Positions 7,845 to 15,391 of a stretch of DNA of 32,421 bases are shown piece after piece; the first letter of the stretch is position 1; every line of letters starts with the position of its first letter. Source of the stretch: CAMAVH01 sp964628235 (GTDB lineage: Bacteria > Pseudomonadota > Alphaproteobacteria > SMXQ01); contig CAZVLU010000041.1 of NCBI GenBank assembly GCA_964628235.1, positions 1-32,421 on the forward strand, read 5' to 3'. A model generated the notes under the pieces. The model searched no databases. It saw only the letters and a list, made by a program, of their open reading frames with translations, and had not been told where the DNA came from. The position numbers and the translations under genes are program-made.

Positions 7845-8984
7845 GTGACGGGCGCACTCGACGGCATCAAAATTCTGGAAATCGCCAATTACGTCAGCGG
7901 ACCTTTCGCTGGCGTGCTCCTGTCGGACCTCGGCGCCGACGTCATCAAGATCGAAGAGCCCAAGCATGGCGATCCGTTTCGCGGCTGGGGCCCGGCGGAC
8001 TACAGCGCCACCTTCGGCTCGGTGAACCGCAACAAGAAAAGCGTTGCGCTCGACCTCAAATCGAAAGAGGGCGTCGAAGCGGCGCTGCGTCTGGCCGACG
8101 AAGCCGACGTGCTGATCGAGAATTTTCGCGTCGGCACGCTCGATCGCTTGGGGCTCGGCTATGACGTTCTCGCCAAACGCAATCCGCGCCTGATCTACTG
8201 CTCGATCACGGCCTTTGGCTCGACCGGGCCTTACGCCGGCCGGGCCGGCTACGACACGGTCGGGCAGGCGATGAGCGGCTTGCTGGGCCTGCTGACCGAT
8301 TTCGACAATCCAAAGCCGATGGGCATTTCGCTGTCGGACCATCTCACCGGCATGGTCGCCTGCTACGGCGTTCTCGGAGCGCTGATGGCGCGCGAGCGCA
8401 CGGGGCGCGGCCAGCGCGTCGAGACGTCGCTGCTGCAAGCGACGATGTCGCTGATGGGCGAGAACGCCGCGCGCTACTTCGAGAACGGCGAAGTGCCGGC
8501 GCGCGCCACGCGCGCGCGCTCGGCACAGGTGTTCGGTTTCGTCGGCTCAGATGGCAAGCCCTTCGTCGTGCATCTCTCTTCGCCGCCGAAATTCTGGCAA
8601 GGCTTGGCGCGCGTCGTCGGCCATCCGGAATGGATAGAGGAGGAGCGCTTTCTCAACAAAGACGCGCGCCGCAAAGCCTATCCTGAATTGTCGAAGCTGC
8701 TGGCCGACATATTCCGCACCGACACGCGGGAGAATTGGCTGAAGAAATTGCTCGCCGCCGACGTGCCGAGCGGGCCGATCTACAATTTCGAGGAAGTCTA
8801 TGCCGATCCGCAGGTCCAGCATCTTAAAATGCGCACCGAAGTGCCGCATCCGCTGGTCGGTTCGGTGGCGTTGATGAGCAGCGGCATCACGCTGAGCGAC
8901 ACGCCGGCGACGATCCGCAGCGCCGCTCCGGCGCTCGGCGCCGACAATGCGGAGATTCTGGGCGGGCTGAAGGTGAAATCGTGA
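7845..8984 (+). CDS. CaiB/BaiF (family III) CoA transferase
   Basis: A 379-residue family III CoA transferase. The N-terminal GIKILEIANYVSGPFAGVLLSDLGADVIKIE is the family's Rossmann-type start, NRNKKSVALDLK near residue 62 and GYDTVGQAMSGL near 135 are conserved, and Asp165 in LSDHLTG is at the position of the catalytic aspartate that forms the acyl anhydride. These enzymes move CoA from one acyl-CoA to a free carboxylate. The start is the GTG at 7845, with GGGAGGA eight bases upstream. It overlaps the next gene by four bases (GTGA), so translation is coupled. As first gene of the catabolic operon it probably activates the imported acid, alongside the ADP-forming synthetase encoded last. Confidence 0.92.
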   Translation: MTGALDGIKILEIANYVSGPFAGVLLSDLGADVIKIEEPKHGDPFRGWGPADYSATFGSVNRNKKSVALDLKSKEGVEAALRLADEADVLIENFRVGTLDRLGLGYDVLAKRNPRLIYCSITAFGSTGPYAGRAGYDTVGQAMSGLLGLLTDFDNPKPMGISLSDHLTGMVACYGVLGALMARERTGRGQRVETSLLQATMSLMGENAARYFENGEVPARATRARSAQVFGFVGSDGKPFVVHLSSPPKFWQGLARVVGHPEWIEEERFLNKDARRKAYPELSKLLADIFRTDTRENWLKKLLAADVPSGPIYNFEEVYADPQVQHLKMRTEVPHPLVGSVALMSSGITLSDTPATIRSAAPALGADNAEILGGLKVKS

Positions 8985-10165
8985 ATATCAATCCGTCTAC
9001 GGCCTTGCGCGACAAATGCGCCATCGTCGGCATCGGCAACAGCCGGCTCGGCAAGGTGCCCGGCGTCTCCAGCCTCGATCTGCTGGTCGAAGCGATGGTC
9101 AACGCGCTCGACGACGCTGGCCTGAAGACCTCCGACATCGACGGATTGATCTGCCGCGGGCCGGACGACGCCTACGGCCATCATCAATTGATCGGCGCGC
9201 GGCTCGGCATCAACGCCAACATCTCCACCACCATGGACAACGGCGGGGCGAGTCAGATCCTCTCGATCGCCATGGCGGTCATGGCGATCGAGGCGGGGCT
9301 CGCCACCACGGTGCTTTGCGGCTTCGGTCGCGACGCTTGGTCGCGAACTCACGTGACCGAAGAAGCCCGCGTGCGCAACGAGACGCGTCCGGCGAGCCAG
9401 CGGCCCCGCGAGTTCGGCCCGGAATACGGAGACTTCGGCGCGGTGGCGGCGCATGCCTTCGGCGCGCAACGCCATATGCACTTGTATGGCACGACGCGCG
9501 ACCATTTCGCCGAGATCGCCGTGGCCTTTCGCGAACATGCCTTGCGCAACCCGCAAGCGCAGATGAAGAAGCCTTTGACCAAGGCGGACTATCACGAGGG
9601 GCGGCTGATCGTATCGCCCTTCGGCCTGTTCGATTGCTCGTTGCGCAGCGACGCCGCCGGCGCGGTGATCGTCACGAGCAAGGCGCGCGCCAAGGACCTG
9701 AAGCAGCCTGCGGTGCCGATCAAAGGCTTCGGCAGCTTCAACAATCTGCGCGGCTGGTTCATGGACGACAACATGGTGGTGACGGCGGCCAAGAAAAGCG
9801 GCGAGACGGCTTATAAAATGGCCGGCCTCGGCCCGGCCGACGTCGACACGGCGCAGCTCTACGATTGCTTCACCTACATGGTGCTGACGCAGCTCGAGGA
9901 TTACGGTTTCTGCAAGAAGGGCGAAGGCGGCGACTTCGTCGCTTCCGGCGCGCTGAAGCTGGGCGGGCGCTTGCCGACCAACACCTCCGGCGGCCAGCTT
10001 TCCGAGTCCCATTGCGAAGGCATGCTGCAAATCGTCGAGGGCGCCCGGCAGATGCGCCACACGTATGGGGCGGACCGTCAGGTGAAGAATGCCGAGATCG
10101 CGCTGATCTCCGGCCATGGCGGCAATCAGGTCTGCCACTCGACGCTGATTTTGGGGAGAGCGTGA
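8981..10165 (+). CDS. Thiolase-superfamily protein without Cys nucleophile (aldolase-like)
   Basis: A 394-residue thiolase fold (SCP2-thiolase/Ltp group). The region that normally holds the nucleophilic cysteine reads TTMDNGGASQIL (about residues 83-94), with no cysteine, and the C-terminal CxG motif is replaced by SGHGG near 377. A histidine remains in SESHCEGM near 345, and Tyr294 stands in QLYDCFTY. Cys-less thiolase relatives that pair with a DUF35 protein, such as steroid side-chain Ltp2, act as retro-aldolases on beta-hydroxyacyl-CoA with tyrosines instead of cysteine. The next gene is exactly such a DUF35 protein, overlapping by one base, so an acyl-CoA aldolase is the best guess; ordinary thiolysis is unlikely. 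The start is GTG at 8981, coupled to the CoA transferase stop. Confidence 0.85.
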   Translation: MNINPSTALRDKCAIVGIGNSRLGKVPGVSSLDLLVEAMVNALDDAGLKTSDIDGLICRGPDDAYGHHQLIGARLGINANISTTMDNGGASQILSIAMAVMAIEAGLATTVLCGFGRDAWSRTHVTEEARVRNETRPASQRPREFGPEYGDFGAVAAHAFGAQRHMHLYGTTRDHFAEIAVAFREHALRNPQAQMKKPLTKADYHEGRLIVSPFGLFDCSLRSDAAGAVIVTSKARAKDLKQPAVPIKGFGSFNNLRGWFMDDNMVVTAAKKSGETAYKMAGLGPADVDTAQLYDCFTYMVLTQLEDYGFCKKGEGGDFVASGALKLGGRLPTNTSGGQLSESHCEGMLQIVEGARQMRHTYGADRQVKNAEIALISGHGGNQVCHSTLILGRA

Positions 10166-10593
10166 TGAGCGACGCCAATCTCGCGACCGAAAAGCCGCAG
10201 AAACCGATTCCGCGGCCGTCGCCCGAATCCGTGCCCTACTGGGAAGCGGCGGCAGAGCACAAGCTGCGCGTGCAGAAGTGCAATGCTTGCGGCCAGCATT
10301 GGTTTCCGCCGTCGCAGCGTTGCCCGCATTGCACGGCGGCGGATTTCAGTTGGGCCGACGTCACAGGCAAGGGCAAGGTCTTCAGCTTCGTCGTGTTCCA
10401 CCGCGTTTATCACCCGGCCTTCGAGGGCGAGGTGCCGTACGTGGTGGCGCTCGTCGAATTGGATGAAGGGCCGCGTCTGTTGACCAACATTCAGGGCATC
10501 TCACCTGACGAGGTGCGCTGCGAAATGAAGGTCAAAGTCGTGTTCGACGACGTGGCGCAAGGGGTGGCCGTGCCGAAATTCGTCCCGGCCTGA
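10165..10593 (+). CDS. DUF35 OB-fold protein with rubredoxin-like zinc ribbon
   Basis: A 142-residue protein with an N-terminal helix, a zinc ribbon CNAC-10-CPHC (Cys39, 42, 53 and 56) and a C-terminal OB fold (GKGKVFSFVVFHR near 74, PYVVALVELDEGPRLLTNI near 92). This is the classic DUF35 architecture; such proteins form obligate complexes with thiolase-fold or HMG-CoA-synthase-fold enzymes and help bind acyl-CoA. The start is the ATG at 10165, overlapping the stop of the thiolase-like gene, and must be preferred over in-frame codons further upstream, which lie inside that gene. Near-zero spacing supports a stoichiometric complex with the upstream protein. Confidence 0.92.
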   Translation: MSDANLATEKPQKPIPRPSPESVPYWEAAAEHKLRVQKCNACGQHWFPPSQRCPHCTAADFSWADVTGKGKVFSFVVFHRVYHPAFEGEVPYVVALVELDEGPRLLTNIQGISPDEVRCEMKVKVVFDDVAQGVAVPKFVPA

Positions 10594-10631
10594 TCAGCAG
10601 CTTTAGAACAATCAAGGAATGGGAGAGCGGG

Positions 10632-11660
10632 ATGAAAGTTTGTTGGATCGTCGGCGTTACCGCCTCGTTGGGCGTGGTCATGTCTTGGACTGCGCAAGCC
10701 CAGGATTTTTATGCCAACAAGCAGATCAATTTCATCGTCGCCTCAGGCGCCGGCGGCGGTTATGACGGCAATGCCCGCGTCTTGGCGCGGCATCTCGCGA
10801 ACCATATTGCCGGTCAGCCTCGCATCGTCGTGCAGAACATGCCGGGCGCCAGCGGCATTCAGGCGACCAACCATCTCTATACCGTCGCCGAACGCGACGG
10901 CACCGTCATCGGCGCGACGGCCAACACCATGCCGCTCGATCCCCTGCTGGGCGGCCCGGCCTCGCGCTTCGACCCGCGCCAACTCGGCTGGATCGGCTCG
11001 ATCGGCAAGCAGATCAATGTCTGCATCGCCTGGGCGGCGAACAATTTCGACAAATTCCAGGATGCCCAGCAGCGCGAGATGAAGGTCTCCGCCACAGGCG
11101 CCACGGGGTGGCGCGCCCTGATGCCGCGCATCCTCAATTCGGTCGCCGACGCGAAATTCCGCGTCATCACCGGCTACGCCACGACCGAGAGCATGCTGGC
11201 CGTCGAGCGCGGCGAGGTGGACGGCATCTGCACCACCTATGAAACGCTGACGTCGTCGCAGCAGCAGTGGTTGACCGACAAGAAGGTGACGTTCTTGGCG
11301 CAGTTCGGCTTCGAGCCTATTCCTGCGATCAAAGACGTCCCGATGGGCCTGGCCTTCGTCAAGGACCCGGCGGACCTCGAGGCCATCCGCCTCATCTTTT
11401 TGCAGCAAGAGACGGGGCGTCCGATCGTCGCGCCGCCCGGCATTCCCAAGGAGCGTTTGTCCATTCTCCGCAGCGCGTTCGATGCGACGATGAAAGACCC
11501 TGCCTTTTTGGAGGAGGCGGCCAAGGCGCAACTGGACATCAGTCCGCTGACCGGCGCGGCGATCGACGACATGCTCACCAAGGCCTATGCGACCCAACCG
11601 CAGGTCGTCGAGCGGGCCAAGGTGATTCTGGCCCGCGCCAGCGGAGAGAAGAAAGACTAA
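10632..11660 (+). CDS. Bug/TctC-family periplasmic carboxylate-binding protein
   Basis: A 342-residue tripartite-tricarboxylate-type binding protein. A signal peptide with cleavage near SWTAQA (residue 23) precedes the conserved start of the mature protein, with INFIVASGAGGGYDGNARVLARHL and VQNMPGASGIQATNHLY (about 36-85), which form the carboxylate-binding loops of the Bug family. The ribosome site GGGAGAGCGGG lies before ATG 10632. No TctA/TctB membrane genes are present, as is common for this very expanded family; it may share a distant permease or act as a sensor. Its place inside the CoA operon suggests its ligand is the acid metabolised here. Confidence 0.9.
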   Translation: MKVCWIVGVTASLGVVMSWTAQAQDFYANKQINFIVASGAGGGYDGNARVLARHLANHIAGQPRIVVQNMPGASGIQATNHLYTVAERDGTVIGATANTMPLDPLLGGPASRFDPRQLGWIGSIGKQINVCIAWAANNFDKFQDAQQREMKVSATGATGWRALMPRILNSVADAKFRVITGYATTESMLAVERGEVDGICTTYETLTSSQQQWLTDKKVTFLAQFGFEPIPAIKDVPMGLAFVKDPADLEAIRLIFLQQETGRPIVAPPGIPKERLSILRSAFDATMKDPAFLEEAAKAQLDISPLTGAAIDDMLTKAYATQPQVVERAKVILARASGEKKD

Positions 11661-11666
11661 GCTAGG

Positions 11667-13751
11667 ATGGCTTCATTACCGCTTGAGAAGTTACTGGCGC
11701 CGAAAAGCTTGGCGGTGATCGGCGCCAGCGAGAAGGGCAATGTCGGCGGCCGCGTGTTCCGCAACGCTCTGGCCGCAGGCTTCGACGGAGAGATCTACCC
11801 GGTCAATCCGAATTACGAGTCAGTTGACGGCCATCGCTGCTACGCGTCGCTCGCGGCATTGCCCGTGGTGCCCGATTGCGCCATCGTCGCCGTGCCGGCG
11901 AATGCCGCCTTGGCGGTGCTGCAGGACAGCGCCGATTGCGGCATTCCGTCTGCCGTCCTCTTGGCCGAAGGTTTCGCCGACGCTGGCACCGATGAAGGCA
12001 CGGCGCGCAACGAGCGGCTGCTCGAACTCGCCCGCGCCTCGGGAATGGCGATTTCCGGGCCGAACAGCATGGGGATCGTCTCGTTCGGACGGCGCTTCAC
12101 GTCGGCTTTCGTCAATCTACCGAAGGGTTTGAAGCGGGGGCGACTGTCGTTGGTGTCGCAATCGGGCGGGCTTATGAACGCCATTCTCGAATTGGGGCGC
12201 AACCGCGGTCTCGGCTTCGACTACATGATTTCTGCGGGCAACGGCGCCATCGTCGGACTGCCCGACTATCTCGACTGGCTCGCTGACGACAGCGGCACTT
12301 CGGTGATCGTTTGCGTCATCGAGGGCGTCCGCGACGGCGCACGTTTCTTCGACGCGCTGCGCCGCGCCGCCAAACGCAAGCCGGTCGTCATCTTGAAGCT
12401 CGGGCGCACTGATGAAGGCCAGCGCGGCACGCTCACCCACACTGGCTCTCTCGCTGGCTCGGATCTCGTCTTCCGCTCCGCCTGCCGGCAGGCCGGCGCA
12501 AGCCTGGTGGACGACGTCGATTCGCTGATCGAGACGGCATCGTTGATGCTCTCTTGCGAGTTGCCGAAAGGCGACAATGTCGTGATCTTTTCTGTGTCGG
12601 GCGGCGCAACTGTGCTGACCGCCGATCTCGGCGTGAAGGCCGGCCTGACATTCAAGCCTCTGACGCCTGCCACCAATAAGCGGTTGCAGGATATTCTCGA
12701 AGTCGACCATCCGTTCAATAATCCGATGGACGTCGTCGGGAATCCGCGCCTCGTCAAGGGCGACAATCTTCGCCTTTGTCTCGAAGCGATGAATGACGAC
12801 GATTCTATCGACGCTATTTCCTTTGTGTTGGCGATGCAGCGCGATCCCGCGGCGAGCCACGAGAAACTCATGGCTTCGATCAAAACGTTCGCGCCGCATT
12901 TGAAGAAGCCTCTGATCGTCATGTCGGAAATGACCTGGCATTGGCGCGATTCCCCCCCGGATATCGGCGTGCCGGTGGCGGCGACCCTGGCGGAGGGGCT
13001 TCTCGCCATCCGTCAGCTCGTGGATTACGCGGCTTGGCGCCAAAGGACGGCTGTGCCGATTGCTCAGCCGGTCGCCAGCCGTCTGCCTTCTCATCGCGGC
13101 GCCCTCGCCGAGCATGAGAGCAAGGCGATCCTGGCCGCTGCCGGCTTTCGCATTCCGGACTCGGTCCTTGCGACCAGCGTCGATCAAGCTGTCGCGTTTG
13201 CCAAAGCGCAAGGCGCTCCTGTTGTTATGAAGGTGCAATCGCGCAAGCTTGTGCATAAGACGGAGATCGGCGGCGTCGAGGTCGGTTTGCGCGGAGAAGC
13301 GGACATCCGTGCCGCCTATGACCGCTTGACGGACGCTGCCGGGCGCGCCGATCCGTCAGCGCATCTTGACGGCATCCTCGTCGAAGCGATGGTCGCCAAG
13401 GGCCCGGAATTTATTCTTGGCCTGCATGCGGATTCGCAATTCGGCCCAGTGATCCTGCTTGGCACCGGCGGCACCTTCGCCGAAATGGTCTCTGACACAA
13501 CGGTGCGATTGCCGCCGCTCGGCACAGCGGAGGCGAGAGACATGTTGAATGAGTTGAAATACGGCCACAGGTTGTTGGCGGGCTTCCGCGATCTGCCGGC
13601 GTCGGGAGATGGCGGGCTCATTAATGCGATTGTCGATTTCTCGAGCTTTGTGACAACCCATCGCGAACACCTGGATGGAATCGACATCAACCCGATCCGG
13701 ATCGTCGATGGTCAGGCCATTGTCCTCGATGCGACGCTGATCCTACGGTAG
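11667..13751 (+). CDS. NDP-forming acyl-CoA synthetase, fused alpha-beta subunits
   Basis: A 694-residue fused acetate-CoA ligase (ADP-forming)-like enzyme. The order is CoA-binding Rossmann domain (LAVIGASEKGNVGGRVF, residues 15-31; GPNSMG near 131), succinyl-CoA-ligase-like domain (SLVSQSGGLMN near 161), a motif LTHTGSLAGSD whose His258 fits the phosphorylated histidine of this family, a second flavodoxin-like domain, and a C-terminal ATP-grasp domain (about 470-694, with VVMKVQSRKLVHKTEIGGVEVG and GTGGTFAEM). It makes acyl-CoA from a carboxylate with ATP, or ATP from acyl-CoA in reverse. Last gene of the five-gene operon, six bases after the Bug gene. Its codon use from about 12550 on looks less GC-rich than the earlier genes. 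Confidence 0.9.
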   Translation: MASLPLEKLLAPKSLAVIGASEKGNVGGRVFRNALAAGFDGEIYPVNPNYESVDGHRCYASLAALPVVPDCAIVAVPANAALAVLQDSADCGIPSAVLLAEGFADAGTDEGTARNERLLELARASGMAISGPNSMGIVSFGRRFTSAFVNLPKGLKRGRLSLVSQSGGLMNAILELGRNRGLGFDYMISAGNGAIVGLPDYLDWLADDSGTSVIVCVIEGVRDGARFFDALRRAAKRKPVVILKLGRTDEGQRGTLTHTGSLAGSDLVFRSACRQAGASLVDDVDSLIETASLMLSCELPKGDNVVIFSVSGGATVLTADLGVKAGLTFKPLTPATNKRLQDILEVDHPFNNPMDVVGNPRLVKGDNLRLCLEAMNDDDSIDAISFVLAMQRDPAASHEKLMASIKTFAPHLKKPLIVMSEMTWHWRDSPPDIGVPVAATLAEGLLAIRQLVDYAAWRQRTAVPIAQPVASRLPSHRGALAEHESKAILAAAGFRIPDSVLATSVDQAVAFAKAQGAPVVMKVQSRKLVHKTEIGGVEVGLRGEADIRAAYDRLTDAAGRADPSAHLDGILVEAMVAKGPEFILGLHADSQFGPVILLGTGGTFAEMVSDTTVRLPPLGTAEARDMLNELKYGHRLLAGFRDLPASGDGGLINAIVDFSSFVTTHREHLDGIDINPIRIVDGQAIVLDATLILR

Positions 13752-14083
13752 CCTGAGCTAGGCCGCATTTCGTCCTCCTCCTTTGAGATGGCATCCGCAG
13801 CCTGCCGCGCCGTTTGGATTTGTCGGCCGACACCTGCAACTCCCGAGTCTCGCTCTCGATAAGTTCCTTTGGCATTGCGCCGAGGGAACTCTTTATCGCT
13901 TCTACCGTTCAGGAAAATGCGAGGGAACTCGACCGAGGACGGTCGGGTGAAATTATCAAAAATATTCAGTAGTTTGTTGCGTGAGGCAGGGTGATTTTAT
14001 GGCGGCGCTTCTGCTATCTTGTCGTTTCGCCGCTGGAACAGTCGCGTTTGCGGCCAGATTTACCGTAGGAATGGGATCGTCGG
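13752..14083. other. Intergenic region with a stress promoter, no gene seen
   Basis: These 332 bases contain no credible coding region: a 62-codon minus-strand frame overlaps the end of the synthetase gene, has no recognisable domain and is treated as spurious. The region is less GC-rich than its surroundings near 13950-13980. It holds an EcfG-type promoter motif (13885-13909), and a second GAGGGAACTC copy at 13922 that lacks a matching -10 element. No good terminator for the upstream operon was seen; GCCT-5-AGGC at 13751-13763 is weak. Confidence 0.5.
13885..13909 (+). promoter_or_regulatory. EcfG-type general stress response promoter
   Basis: GGAAC (13885-13889), 16 bases, then CGTT (13906-13909): an exact match to the alphaproteobacterial EcfG/sigma-EcfG consensus. 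Transcription would start near 13917 and read into the lipoprotein/response regulator/kinase genes after a leader of about 165 bases. A second GGAAC at 13925-13929 has no CGTT at the proper distance. Confidence 0.6.
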
Positions 14084-14626
14084 ATGTCGGCTTGGGCGGG
14101 ACGGGGGATCGCCTCGATAGGGATGTCGAACTCGCGACGCGCGACCGGAATATCGGGTCTCGGCGGGATTTTGCGCCTATTCGGCGCAGGATTTGTGGCC
14201 ATTCTCGCGCTATCGGCTTGCGAATTGCTCCAGCCGCCGCCCGTCGTGCCGGAACAGCCGCCGTCGCCGCCGCTGGCCCCAGTCGTCGCGGCGCCGGCTC
14301 CCGCGCCGAGCGCTCCCGCACCGCGCATGCCGCCGCCGCCGCCGCCGCCGCGCCCGCAATTCGATCTGCAAAGCTTGATCGGCATCGGCGAAAGCCAGCT
14401 TTCGGCGATGCTCGGCCAGCCGCGCCAAGTGCGCAACGATCCGCCCGCCATGGTGTGGGACTATCAGGCCAACGGCTGCACCTTGAGCCTGTTCTTGTAT
14501 CTCGACTTGAAGAGCCAGGATTTCCGCACTCTGGCGTACAATTTCGAGTCCGGGGGGGCGACGGACAGCGCCAAGCAAACCTGTGTTAACCGAATTCAAG
14601 AATCAAACCGTGACCAGCGACGCTGA
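14084..14626 (+). CDS. Proline-rich lipoprotein with BamE/OmlA-like domain
   Basis: A 180-residue predicted lipoprotein. A hydrophobic segment ends in the lipobox LSAC (Cys46), followed by a long Pro/Ala linker (about residues 50-92, including seven prolines in a row) and a compact C-terminal domain (IGIGESQLSAMLGQPRQ near 100, VWDYQANGCTLSLFLYLD near 123). The G-x-x-x-x-L-x-x-x-LG-x-P start and the WxYxxxxC strand resemble SmpA/BamE-type outer-membrane assembly folds; this is a fold-level guess. ATG 14084 has GGGA seven bases upstream; ATG 14123 would give a more normal 32-residue leader. It overlaps the response regulator frame, suggesting an envelope sensor operon with the two-component genes. 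Confidence 0.75.
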   Translation: MSAWAGRGIASIGMSNSRRATGISGLGGILRLFGAGFVAILALSACELLQPPPVVPEQPPSPPLAPVVAAPAPAPSAPAPRMPPPPPPPRPQFDLQSLIGIGESQLSAMLGQPRQVRNDPPAMVWDYQANGCTLSLFLYLDLKSQDFRTLAYNFESGGATDSAKQTCVNRIQESNRDQRR

Positions 14627-15386
14627 CTCCGCCGCCCTGACGAGCGTGAGCGGCTCGAAAGGCCATGTCGTCCTGATCGACGACGATGAGCTGTTCCGCG
14701 AGTCGCTCGAGCAAAATCTGCGCGACAGCGGCTACGATGTCCTGACCTTCGACCGCGGCGAGCCGGCGCTCGCCTATTTCCAGAACAGCAGTACCGATCT
14801 CGTGCTGCTCGATTGGAAGATGCCGGAAATGAACGGCATCGAAGTGCTGCGCCGTCTGCGCCAGATCAACACCGAAGTGCCGGTGATTTTTCTCACCGTG
14901 CTCAGCGACCAGATTTACGAAGAGGCGGCGCTGCTGTCCGGCGCGGTGGATTTCGTCGAAAAGTCCCGCAGCTTCACCATATTGCTCAAGCGCATGGGCT
15001 TGATTCTCGGCGGCGCGAAAACCGGGCCGCAGGACGGTGGTGCGCCGGCGCCGGCCGAGAAAACCGGCACGGTCACCGTCGGCTTGCTCGAACTCTCGAT
15101 CGATTCGAGCCGCGCCTTCTGGAAGAAGACGCAGGTCGAGTTGACGCTCACCGAGTTCGAGATCGTTCATTACATGGCGACCCATGCCGGGCAGGACGTG
15201 AAGTACCGCGAGATTTACGACATCGTGCACGGCAAGGGCTTCGTCGCCGGCGAGGGTCCTGAAGGATTCCGCGCCAACGTGCGCACCTTCATCAAGCGCA
15301 TCCGCCAAAAGTTCAGAGCTGTCGATGGCGGCTTCGAGCAGATCGAGAATTATCCGGGCTTCGGCTATCGCTGGCGCGAGCATTGA
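14583..15386 (+). CDS. OmpR/ChvI-like response regulator
   Basis: A receiver plus winged-helix regulator. The acidic pair IDDDE lies near residue 33, the phosphorylated Asp in LLDWKMPEMNG near 77, the conserved Thr in FLTVLSD near 104 and Lys in VEKSRS near 123; the usual Pro after this lysine is Ser. The C-terminal DNA-binding domain (about 160-267) has LTLTEFEIVHYMA and ends in GFGYRW, as expected for Trans_reg_C. Start choice is uncertain: GTG 14583 (267 residues, 44-base overlap with the lipoprotein gene) or GTG 14610 (258 residues); neither has a strong ribosome site. The stop overlaps the kinase gene start region, so the pair is co-expressed. Confidence 0.9.
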   Translation: MLTEFKNQTVTSDADSAALTSVSGSKGHVVLIDDDELFRESLEQNLRDSGYDVLTFDRGEPALAYFQNSSTDLVLLDWKMPEMNGIEVLRRLRQINTEVPVIFLTVLSDQIYEEAALLSGAVDFVEKSRSFTILLKRMGLILGGAKTGPQDGGAPAPAEKTGTVTVGLLELSIDSSRAFWKKTQVELTLTEFEIVHYMATHAGQDVKYREIYDIVHGKGFVAGEGPEGFRANVRTFIKRIRQKFRAVDGGFEQIENYPGFGYRWREH

Positions 15387-15391
15387 GCGCC

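Noticed and set aside
13687..13875. Minus-strand 62-codon frame after the acyl-CoA synthetase
   Set aside because: It overlaps the synthetase 3' end, is basic and low complexity, and shows no family resemblance.
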